A stretch of 6,622 nucleotides of DNA from Prosthecobacter sp. (GTDB taxonomy: Bacteria; Verrucomicrobiota; Verrucomicrobiia; Verrucomicrobiales; Verrucomicrobiaceae): positions 1 to 6,622 of the forward strand of contig JAIWOJ010000130.1 in NCBI GenBank assembly GCA_020216965.1, read 5' to 3'. Below the pieces are notes generated by a model, which worked only from the letters and a program-made list of their open reading frames with translations, was not told the DNA's origin and did not search any database. Position 1 is the first letter of the stretch; every line of letters starts with the position of its first letter. This document shows positions 1 through 5,971 of this stretch, piece by piece. A program made the translations under genes and the position numbers.

Positions 1-354
1 CGGAATGCGCACGCACACCGGGCGGCCATGTTCCGTCGTGCCGAAAAAAGAGCCCGTCGCACTGCTTTCCGTCTTGATCACATGGTAGGAATTGTAGCTG
101 AACGTCTGCCCAGGCTCCAGCTTTGGAAATTGGCCCACCACACCATCCCCCTCGACCACCAGCGTGTCTCCATCCCGATCACGCACGATCCATTTACGGC
201 CAAAAATATTCACCGTCTCTGGAGAGCCATTGTGGATAGAGACATGATACACAAAAGGGTGCGGGCGGTCTGGCGGTGCCGGACGTGAGGGATCATAGCA
301 CACCTCATCCACCGTCGCAGTCAGTCCGGGCAATGGATCGAAATGAATCGTCAT
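1..354 (-). CDS. apaG: ApaG domain (DUF525) protein, C-terminus cut by window edge
   Basis: The minus strand is open from an ATG at 354-352 through position 1, giving 118 residues and no stop. Residues 34-115 match the ApaG fold: a beta-strand FVYHVSIHNGS (34-44), then FGRKWIVRDRDGD (51-63), the family's GxGxxG signature as EGDGVVGQ (68-75), and LEPGQTFSYNS (79-89). E. coli ApaG has about 125 residues, so only a few should be missing. ApaG is a small beta-sandwich protein related to the ApaG-like domain of some F-box proteins. It is linked to cobalt/magnesium phenotypes in enterobacteria, but its biochemical role is unsettled. The other possible ATG at 361-363 (reverse) is out of frame and stops at once, so the 354 start is favoured, although no good ribosome-binding site is visible. 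The usual partners ksgA and apaH are not seen here. The gene diverges from the glcD-like gene across about 100 bp. Confidence 0.85.
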   Translation of the reverse strand, partial: MTIHFDPLPGLTATVDEVCYDPSRPAPPDRPHPFVYHVSIHNGSPETVNIFGRKWIVRDRDGDTLVVEGDGVVGQFPKLEPGQTFSYNSYHVIKTESSATGSFFGTTEHGRPVCVRIP

Positions 355-455
355 GCCTGCATACTAAGCCATTTTCCCCCATAGAGCAAGAAGAGGGGCC
401 GCACGCCGCCTCCGCACCTGACTGCTCTTGCCGCAGCGACTCATGGCGTGCATGG

Positions 456-1838
456 ATGCCGATCATGCCCCACCTCGCTGATGACCTCTCCGCCCTCCTG
501 GGCCCTGATCGCGTCTCCATCCTCGATGCCGACCTTGCTGCACATGCCACGGACAAATGGTTCGCCTCCTCCACACCCCAGGTCGTCGTTCATGCCCAGT
601 GCGCCCAAGACGTCGTGCAGACCCTACGCTACGCCAGCACAAACGGCATCCCCGTCACCCCCCAGGGCGCACGTGTTGGCTACGTCGGCGGCTGCGTGCC
701 CGCCCGTGGCGGCATCGCCCTCTCCCTACTGCGTATGAATCGCATCTTGGAGGTGAATCCTGCAGACGGCATCGCCGTCGTGGAGCCCGGCGTCATCACC
801 GCTGACCTCCAGCAGGCTGCCCGCGCGCAGGGCTGGTTTTACCCACCCGACCCCGCCTCCCTCAAAGAATGCAGCCTCGGCGGCAATATCGCCACCAACG
901 CCGGCGGCCCACGTTGCCTCAAATACGGCGTCACCCGCCACTACGTCCTCGGGCTTGAGGCCGTGCTTGCAGACGGCAGCATCCTCACTGCTGGAGGACG
1001 CTGCCATAAAAACAAAACCGGCTTTGACCTCGTGGGCCTCATGGTCGGCAGCGAAGGCATGCTGGGCATCGTCACCCAGGCCACCCTGCGCCTCATCCCC
1101 CATCCCCCCACACGCGCCATGCTCTCCGCAGGCTTCCGCAGCTTTGCCGAAGTCGCAGAAGCCGTGCAGCGCATCCTCAACTCAGGCTTCCTACCCAGCG
1201 CCCTAGAGATTGCAGACAAATTTACCCTACGCGCCGCCCGGGAATACCTTGGCGAAAGCGTCACCCCACAGGGCGATGCCCATCTGCTCGTGGAGATCGA
1301 TGGGCACGAAGACTCCGTGAAAAACGAACTCGCCCTCCTAGTCCGGCTCATTCGCAGTCTAGGCTGCCTAGAGCTAGAAGAAGCCCTGGGCGAGACCGCC
1401 TGCGAGCGCTTCTGGAAGCTGCGCCGCGAGTTCAGCTACAGCCTGCGCAACACCGGCCTCATCAAGCTCAACGAAGACATCGTCGTACCGCGCAGCCGCC
1501 TGGTGGACTTGGTAGATTTCGCAGAGCAGCTCCAGCAGCAGCACGGCTTCCCCGTCGCCTGCTTCGGCCATGCAGGCGATGGGAACATCCACGTCAACAT
1601 CATGGTCCCCACCATGGATGACCCACCCATCCGAGCGCGCGCCGAAGCCGCCCTGGATGAACTTTTCCGCCAAATCATCGCCTGGGGCGGGGCCATCACC
1701 GGCGAGCACGGCGTCGGCATCGCCAAAGCACGCTGGTGGCATGAAGCCGTCCCACCCAGCACCCACCAGACCCACATCCACCTCAAAACCGCCCTCGACC
1801 CCCAAGGCATCCTGAATCCAGGGAAGTTCTTGGGCTAA
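456..1838 (+). CDS. glcD: FAD-binding oxidase, glycolate oxidase GlcD / D-lactate dehydrogenase family
   Basis: This 460-residue protein has the normal length for GlcD-type flavoproteins, which oxidise 2-hydroxyacids such as glycolate or D-lactate. The N-terminal FAD-binding (PCMH-type) domain spans about residues 35-220. It includes the pyrophosphate loop GARVGYVGGCVP (71-82), YPPDPAS (129-135), GGNIATNAGG (142-151), YGVTRHYVLGLEAVLADG (157-174) and GSEGMLG (198-204). The C-terminal FAD-oxidase domain has GHAGDGNIH (371-379), whose His residues usually bind metal, GEHGVG (416-421) and LNPGKFL (453-459). The reading frame is open back to 276, but the upstream part overlaps apaG and is not family-like. 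ATG 456 or ATG 465 is therefore the start; neither has a clear Shine-Dalgarno site. No GlcE or GlcF subunit gene is adjacent, so the protein may act alone or with unlinked partners. The loop reads PQGAR where relatives usually have PRGAG. Substrate cannot be told from sequence. Confidence 0.9.
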   Translation: MPIMPHLADDLSALLGPDRVSILDADLAAHATDKWFASSTPQVVVHAQCAQDVVQTLRYASTNGIPVTPQGARVGYVGGCVPARGGIALSLLRMNRILEVNPADGIAVVEPGVITADLQQAARAQGWFYPPDPASLKECSLGGNIATNAGGPRCLKYGVTRHYVLGLEAVLADGSILTAGGRCHKNKTGFDLVGLMVGSEGMLGIVTQATLRLIPHPPTRAMLSAGFRSFAEVAEAVQRILNSGFLPSALEIADKFTLRAAREYLGESVTPQGDAHLLVEIDGHEDSVKNELALLVRLIRSLGCLELEEALGETACERFWKLRREFSYSLRNTGLIKLNEDIVVPRSRLVDLVDFAEQLQQQHGFPVACFGHAGDGNIHVNIMVPTMDDPPIRARAEAALDELFRQIIAWGGAITGEHGVGIAKARWWHEAVPPSTHQTHIHLKTALDPQGILNPGKFLG

Positions 1839-3103
1839 AATGCGATGCGCCGAGTGCCCCCCTTGAAGGGGTTTACCTCTTTTGTGGTTGCTGCCGGGGC
1901 TTGGTTTGCTGGTGTTGGCTGGGGTGCCATCCGTTCTGGGGCAGGTCGAGGTGTCGAAGTTTGGCTTACGCGGGCAGTAGGCGCGGTGCTCTGTGGCTTG
2001 GTAGATGGCGGCATTGGCCTTTTCATGACGATGGCAGGCGGCTTGGTCGGACGCACCACGGGTTGTTCACGGCTGGGTGGGGCCGTGGGCTTTGGCAAGG
2101 TCGCCAGCCAAGCTAGGCATTCCACCCCGGCAGGGTCGGCACCTAAAACAAGCCTGTCCAAAGCCCCAGCACCAGACGCGAGGGAGGCTGATGGGAGAGT
2201 ATCGACCCTTCCCCTCAGTGCCGAAAGTTGACCCGTTATACCAAGGGTTTGGTCAGCGACAGGGTCCTGCAGCCGGGCTAGAATGCGGCTGCGGAGGAAA
2301 GCAGATTTTTCGGAGGGTAAGGAGGCAAGGGGCCAGTCAGCAAACGCATCAGGGCTCACAGAGGCAGCATATTCCCAGCCAGGCGACTGACGGCACACCT
2401 CCCGCAGGAGCATCATGGCGTCCAACCGACCTCCTGGCAGAAAATCAGGGAAGTTTCCTGTGCGCAGAATGGCGAATAGCCTTGCAGGCATCTCCGCCCA
2501 GGAAGCACCACCGAAGCCTCCTGACTTGGGGTAAAGTCTCAAACTGTAGGGAAGACCCAAGGATCCCTGAGGGGCAGACGCGGCCTCTAGCGCCAGGTGA
2601 AGCACGCGAGGGGCTAGTGTGGAGGGCACAGTCAGCAGTCCTTCCATCATCACGGGCGGCAGTAGCTCAGCAGCATCCTGCGCCCCTGCAGCACTTAGCA
2701 CCAACAACCTTCCAGGCCCGGCGAAGGCCAGAGATTGCGCCGAGGAAAAAGCGTCCATCAGGCCGGAGCTGGTGCCAGGAAACAAGCGGTCGTCCTGCTG
2801 CAGCAAGTCAGTTGGCAGCGCTGCGCTGGAAGCATTGCATACCACCAGCCGTCCCGGGCGTGGGGACGTGGCTCGGAATGCCAGTGCCAGCGCTCCCATG
2901 TCAGCCGCTGCGGCGGCAGGCACGCTGCCCTCAAGCACCAGCAGCACATGGGTGGGTGGAGCCTCGGCGGCAGGAGCGAGCTTAGGCAAATCCTGGCAAT
3001 AAAGGGAGGCCACACAGCTCATCATGCTGAAAACAAGCCCCCCCGGCTGCGGGAGCCAGCAGCCAGGGGGGCAAGGTTTCTGAACTGAGAAACCGTGAGG
3101 CAT
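1835..3103 (-). CDS. Uncharacterised protein with possible degenerate vWA-like domain and Pro-rich tail
   Basis: I do not recognise a named family. From ATG 3103 the protein has 422 residues. Residues 51-170 alternate hydrophobic strands and helices in a pattern like a von Willebrand A domain: THVLLVLEGS (51-60), GRLVVCNASS (84-93), FPGTSSGLMDAFSSA (108-122) and GRLLVLSAAG (131-140). The MIDAS signature DxSxS is absent; LEGSV stands in its place, so metal binding is doubtful. Residues 200-335 are a helical-looking unknown region. Residues 338-406 are rich in Pro, Ala, Thr and Gln and are probably disordered. The C-terminus is RRIAF. Only 6 bp (ACAAGG) separate this ATG from the stop of the barrel gene, consistent with one operon. 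However, a strong hairpin covers codons 11-23, so tandem ATGs at 3025 or 3022 (residues 27/28) are credible alternative starts. From ATG 3103, residues 21-36 are mildly hydrophobic, but no convincing signal-peptidase or lipobox site is visible. The 3' end overlaps the convergent glcD-like gene by 4 bp. Confidence 0.7.
   Translation of the reverse strand: MPHGFSVQKPCPPGCWLPQPGGLVFSMMSCVASLYCQDLPKLAPAAEAPPTHVLLVLEGSVPAAAAADMGALALAFRATSPRPGRLVVCNASSAALPTDLLQQDDRLFPGTSSGLMDAFSSAQSLAFAGPGRLLVLSAAGAQDAAELLPPVMMEGLLTVPSTLAPRVLHLALEAASAPQGSLGLPYSLRLYPKSGGFGGASWAEMPARLFAILRTGNFPDFLPGGRLDAMMLLREVCRQSPGWEYAASVSPDAFADWPLASLPSEKSAFLRSRILARLQDPVADQTLGITGQLSALRGRVDTLPSASLASGAGALDRLVLGADPAGVECLAWLATLPKPTAPPSREQPVVRPTKPPAIVMKRPMPPSTKPQSTAPTARVSQTSTPRPAPERMAPQPTPANQAPAATTKEVNPFKGGTRRIAF
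1859..1883 (+). terminator. Possible rho-independent terminator of the glcD-like gene
   Basis: About 20 bases after the glcD stop, CCCCT (1859-1863) and AGGGG (1867-1871) form a 5-bp GC-rich hairpin with a 3-base loop, followed by TTTACCTCTTTT. The stem is short and the T-tract is interrupted, so the call is tentative. It lies inside the last codons of the opposing gene, where the same bases encode Asn-Pro-Phe-Lys-Gly-Gly. Confidence 0.35.
3029..3072 (-). terminator. Strong GC hairpin with T-rich tail (terminator or attenuator)
   Basis: On the minus strand, CCCCCC(T)GGCTGC (3071-3059) pairs with GCAGCCGGGGGG (3050-3039). The stem is 12 bp with one bulged T at 3065 and an 8-base loop, and it is followed by CTTGTTTTC (3037-3029). 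This has the form of a rho-independent terminator about 40 bp after the stop of the barrel gene. It lies between that stop and the alternative ATGATG start of the downstream gene, so it may terminate the caspase-barrel transcript or attenuate the third gene. Confidence 0.55.
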
Positions 3104-3109
3104 CCTTGT

Positions 3110-3826
3110 TTAGAAAGCGATGCGGAAACCTGCGCGGACGAAGGGGCCATGCAGCTCAGTGTCTCCAACTCTCATGTAGCGATAACCCCCATCGGCATGG
3201 AGCGAGAAGTTCTGGGTCACTTTATATTCCATGGTCAACTGTGCGTCAGACTGAAAGAGAAAAGAGGCTTCTGAAAAATCAAATTTGGTTCCCCCTGAGG
3301 TGGTTCCTTCTTCCTGTGAGTAGCCAGGGCCAATGGCAAGCGCCAGCCTGGGTGTCAGGCTCAGCTTGTCACCCAGGTCGATGGGGTATGCGGCAATCAG
3401 ACCGATGGGAAGCGCGTGAGTGGCGGCGTCAAACGTGCCCACGCCACCGTTGTCGGCATACTCGCCCTCATTTGAAATATAGTAGTAGCCTAAGCTCCAG
3501 AAAAGGTGGTCGGTAATGGGGCCGATGATGCCGGTGTCGATTTCCAGTAGATCGCTGTCTTTAAGCCCACCAGGAGGTGACATCTCCCCCCCTCTCATAG
3601 AGAAGTGGAGGGAATATCCTGCTGCACCTAACCCCGAAAGGCGGATTGTACCACCATAAGCGTTTCCATCTCCAGAACCTACCCCGTCTTCATTCCACTG
3701 ATAAAAGTAAGAATCCCCCGTGACCTGGAGTACCAGGGGCGCTTTGTCAGGAGTCTGGGCTTGGGCTTGTGTCAGCAGGAGACCGCTGGCGAGGAGGAGG
3801 TGGAGGGTGTGTCGAATCGGGATCAT
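3110..3826 (-). CDS. Outer-membrane beta-barrel protein, unknown family
   Basis: This 238-residue protein starts with a clear Sec signal peptide: Arg5/His6, a Leu-rich core at residues 8-18, and an AQA site giving probable cleavage after Ala23. The mature part is made of amphipathic strands with alternating hydrophobic residues and many aromatics, such as HLFWSLGYYYISN, LSLTPRLALAIG and FSLHADGGYRYMRV. It ends in a strand with a terminal Phe (FVRAGFRIAF), the usual BAM-complex signal of outer-membrane proteins. About 215 mature residues would suit an 8- to 10-strand barrel. Its ATG (3826-3824) overlaps the TGA of the caspase-fusion gene in an ATGA arrangement, which suggests translational coupling and a shared role at the envelope. 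No enzyme or porin subfamily is recognisable. A strong hairpin follows the stop. Confidence 0.82.
   Translation of the reverse strand: MIPIRHTLHLLLASGLLLTQAQAQTPDKAPLVLQVTGDSYFYQWNEDGVGSGDGNAYGGTIRLSGLGAAGYSLHFSMRGGEMSPPGGLKDSDLLEIDTGIIGPITDHLFWSLGYYYISNEGEYADNGGVGTFDAATHALPIGLIAAYPIDLGDKLSLTPRLALAIGPGYSQEEGTTSGGTKFDFSEASFLFQSDAQLTMEYKVTQNFSLHADGGYRYMRVGDTELHGPFVRAGFRIAF
3823..3826 (-). promoter_or_regulatory. ATGA stop/start overlap coupling caspase fusion and barrel gene
   Basis: On the minus strand the bases ATGA contain both the barrel start ATG (3826-3824) and the caspase-fusion stop TGA (3825-3823). Such overlaps usually mean that terminating ribosomes reinitiate, tying the two protein levels together. 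No separate Shine-Dalgarno site for the barrel gene is obvious. Confidence 0.7.
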
Positions 3827-5835
3827 TGTTGTGTAGGTGTGGCTGTGGTTTCTTGGGTGGATGTCGTCGCCAGCACCAGCCGGAAGCCGATGTCTGGAGA
3901 CCTGAGGTTCCGGGGCTTGCTCAGGATGAGTTCGTCCACGGAAAGCTTGCCGACATGGTTCCAGGCACCGCCAACGACGATGCCCAGCCCGGGACGGCCG
4001 CCATCAGCCAGCCACTCCCAGACATTGCCGATCAAATGCTTCGGCGGACTGCCGGTGGCGGCATCTGCCGCAGCCAGGTAGGCGGTGCCGTCGTTCACGC
4101 CGCGGTCATGTGGCCAGTCAGGCCGCACACGGCCCAGGGCGGCGTCTGCCAGGTTGAAGCTGCCCGGCGCGCCGCCGTCCTCCAGGCGCTTCTGCGCCAA
4201 TACACGCCACTCCGCCAGGGTGGGCAGTCGATAATGCTGGCGGCTGGAAAGGCGGGCTCCCTGGCCCGCTGGCAGGTTTTGTTCATGGCGCGTCAGCCAG
4301 TCACAGAAGGCCAGGGCATCTTCCAGGCTTAGGTTCACTGCGGGGCAGGTGTCGTCCCCCTGGGTGAGCAGGGTGGAGTTATGAGATGTTTGCCCCTGCT
4401 GTTTCAGAAAGGCCTGATAATCCCGCTGCCGCGTCTCCCACTGACAGATCCAAGTTTCAGCGCTGCCCGGCAGCGGCAGGAATTTCATGCCCAGGCTGTT
4501 GATCTTCTGAGCGTCCGCCATGGGGTCAGCTCCGCTCAAGGAGGGAGCCTGGCCGGAGGGGAAGAAGGAAAAGCGGATGTATTTGCGGGACAGGGTGCTG
4601 TTCACCACCGGCACTTGCTCCAGCCGCCGGGCCACGTCTCCACTCACGCCGGCAAAAAGCTCGGTCAGGGTGGCGTCTGGGTATGCCTTGATGTTGTCGA
4701 TCAAAGCGGTTGTGAAGGGGCTCATCTGGCGCTCATCCCCGTCCACGGCGGAAGTGCCGGGAATGGTGGCCAGGGCCACAAAACTCTCCGTCGGCAGGTC
4801 CGCCTGCGCGCCTGCGCCGCCGCGCACGTTTCCTGCGGCGCGTCCCTGAGCGAGACCGTTGTTCTGGCAGGCGTCCAGGATGACGATCTTGCAGGCGGTG
4901 CCCACGTCCTCCATGCCTTTGAGGAGGTATTGCACGGAGATGGTGCGGCTTTTGATCTCCTCATCCCGGTCGGACAGCAGCCGAGCGTCCACGGGCAGCA
5001 TGTAGTTGTAGCTGCGGTCGCGGGTCTGCTGGTCCGCCAGCAGCATGCCATGCCCGGCAAAGTAGAGCAGGCCCACCTCCGCGCCGCGCGCCCGCTCCAG
5101 AAAAGCGTCGGCAGCATCCAGCATGTCCTGCCTTGTGCCGTTGAACACAGGCTCAGCCACCTCAAACCCGGCCTGCCGGAGCACCTCGCTCATGGCGGCA
5201 GCCTCACGCACGCATGAGACGAGGGGCGTGGCGTGCTGGTAGTCGTTGTTGCCGATGACCAGCGCGGCCTTTTTACCTGATTGGCTTTGGGCAGCAGATG
5301 TGCCTACGAGCAGCATGAAGAGCAGCCAGCAAACGACACCAGCCGCCCTTGCCGCCAGCAACTGGGTGCGGCTGGCGCAGCGGTGCTGGCGTAGAATGGC
5401 GGTGATGTGTTTTTCCACCGTGCGCGGACTGATGCCGAGGCTGTGGGCAATTTCCGTGTTGGAGGCACCCTGGAGGAGCAGTGGCATGACCTCGCGTTGC
5501 CTGCGGCTGAGGACTGCTTTGATCGGCTCTTCTCTACCGGCCCGGATGCGCCGCCACGCCAGGGTGACGTGGCTGGACATGATCTCAAACCAAGCGCGTA
5601 GCCGATCGCATGGCGGGCGGGTCAGCTTGATGCTCCAGGGTCCAAGTGGAAGACAGTTTGCCTCCGGCGCTACGGCTTCGGAACAGGTCCATTTCATCAA
5701 CTGAAAATCCTCAATGCTGGAAGCGACGATCCACTTGCGAGTGCTTTCGAGAAGCTGCTCATCGCTGTTGGAACGGTGGATTTCCAGCATCATGGCGTTT
5801 ATGAGGGTCCAGTCTTCATGGGAAAGCCGTGTCAT
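3823..5835 (-). CDS. LuxR-type HTH - membrane segment - caspase-like protease - FGE/SUMF1-like fusion
   Basis: This single 670-residue frame holds four parts. Residues 1-105 are an unassigned sensor-like region. Residues 106-165 are a LuxR/NarL (GerE) helix-turn-helix: LSRRQREV (109-116), NTEIAHSLGIS (126-136) and RTVEKH (138-143). Residues 165-182 are a hydrophobic segment preceded by Arg residues and ending TSAAQS, which resembles an internal signal peptide. Residues 188-420 are a caspase-like C14 domain: KAALVIGNNDY (189-199), catalytic His262 in YFAGHG, catalytic Cys323 in ILDACQNN, and a p10-like part with ATIPGTSAVDG (356-366) and SPFTTALID (372-380). Residues 445-655 are an FGE-sulfatase/SUMF1-like domain: NSLGMKFL (446-453), YRLPTLAEW (535-543), GNVWEW (603-608), VGGAW (621-625) and IGFRLVL (649-655). 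That domain lacks the catalytic Cys pair of true formylglycine-generating enzymes. Caspase plus FGE-like domains is a known bacterial pairing; an N-terminal LuxR HTH on the same chain is unusual. Substrate and trigger are unknown. Confidence 0.88.
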   Translation of the reverse strand: MTRLSHEDWTLINAMMLEIHRSNSDEQLLESTRKWIVASSIEDFQLMKWTCSEAVAPEANCLPLGPWSIKLTRPPCDRLRAWFEIMSSHVTLAWRRIRAGREEPIKAVLSRRQREVMPLLLQGASNTEIAHSLGISPRTVEKHITAILRQHRCASRTQLLAARAAGVVCWLLFMLLVGTSAAQSQSGKKAALVIGNNDYQHATPLVSCVREAAAMSEVLRQAGFEVAEPVFNGTRQDMLDAADAFLERARGAEVGLLYFAGHGMLLADQQTRDRSYNYMLPVDARLLSDRDEEIKSRTISVQYLLKGMEDVGTACKIVILDACQNNGLAQGRAAGNVRGGAGAQADLPTESFVALATIPGTSAVDGDERQMSPFTTALIDNIKAYPDATLTELFAGVSGDVARRLEQVPVVNSTLSRKYIRFSFFPSGQAPSLSGADPMADAQKINSLGMKFLPLPGSAETWICQWETRQRDYQAFLKQQGQTSHNSTLLTQGDDTCPAVNLSLEDALAFCDWLTRHEQNLPAGQGARLSSRQHYRLPTLAEWRVLAQKRLEDGGAPGSFNLADAALGRVRPDWPHDRGVNDGTAYLAAADAATGSPPKHLIGNVWEWLADGGRPGLGIVVGGAWNHVGKLSVDELILSKPRNLRSPDIGFRLVLATTSTQETTATPTQQ

Positions 5836-5848
5836 GGTCTGTCATGGT
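5831..5848. repeat. 8-bp direct repeat GTCATGGT at the caspase-gene start
   Basis: GTCATGGT occurs at 5831-5838 and again at 5841-5848, a 10-bp period. On the minus strand this puts two ATGs 10 bases apart; the distal one is out of frame with the caspase fusion, so ATG 5835 is the start. The repeat could be a small operator or chance. Confidence 0.35.
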
Positions 5849-5866
5849 GGTTCGGCATTCGTCCAC

Positions 5867-5895
5867 GTTTTAGGGACATGACACCCGGCTCACAA
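5867..5895 (-). promoter_or_regulatory. Candidate sigma-70-type promoter of the caspase-fusion operon
   Basis: Read on the minus strand, TTGTGA (5895-5890) and TAAAAC (5872-5867) are separated by 17 bp. Each matches four of six consensus bases. Transcription would start near 5860, giving a leader of about 25 bases before ATG 5835. It is the best-placed candidate in the region, but the match is modest. Confidence 0.4.
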
Positions 5896-5905
5896 TGGGG
5901 GGAAA

Positions 5906-5928
5906 TACCCGTTTTCTCCGCGGGGGTA
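5906..5928. promoter_or_regulatory. Dyad TACCC-N13-GGGTA upstream of the candidate promoter
   Basis: TACCC (5906-5910) and GGGTA (5924-5928) form an inverted repeat spanning 23 bp. It lies just upstream of the candidate -35 box at 5895-5890, where an activator commonly binds. The arms are only 5 bp, so this is a suggestion. An autoregulatory site for the LuxR-type domain is one possibility. Confidence 0.25.
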
Positions 5929-5951
5929 GCATCCTCTTAGAATGATAGGTT

Positions 5952-5971
5952 AAGCTCATCCCCAAGCTCAT
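5952..5971. repeat. 8-bp direct repeat AAGCTCAT, 12-bp period, in the divergent promoter region
   Basis: AAGCTCAT occurs at 5952-5959 and 5964-5971 with CCCC between. The two copies lie roughly one helical turn apart, as in tandem operator half-sites. The region sits between the divergent caspase and kinase genes, so a bound regulator could affect either. Right after it, TACCGG repeats at 5971-5976 and 5992-5997, a 21-bp period. Confidence 0.4.

Noticed and set aside
361..400. apaG promoter TTGCTC-17-TAGTAT
   Set aside because: The match is weak and the -10 element would sit only a few bases from the start codon.
276..455. Upstream in-frame extension of the glcD-like gene
   Set aside because: It overlaps apaG on the other strand, is not family-like (Ser/His/Pro-rich), and GlcD homologs normally begin near the MPHLADDL region.
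2077..2985. 302-codon plus-strand open frame
   Set aside because: It is the antisense shadow of the minus-strand gene at 1835-3103. Its composition is Gln/Arg/Pro-rich with no domain motif.
3769..4332. 187-codon plus-strand open frame
   Set aside because: It is antisense to the FGE-like domain and the barrel signal peptide; no start signal or protein-like pattern.
3871..4503. FGE/lectin-like domain as a diversity-generating retroelement target
   Set aside because: No reverse transcriptase, template repeat or variable-repeat pair is visible in the window.
4381..5217. 278-codon plus-strand open frame
   Set aside because: It lies wholly antisense to the caspase and FGE-like coding region, which has clear conserved motifs; its His/Gly/Ala-rich translation matches nothing I know.
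5938..5943. TAGAAT as a -10 box for the kinase gene
   Set aside because: No acceptable -35 element lies 16-18 bp upstream, and the leader would be about 120 bases with no supporting evidence.
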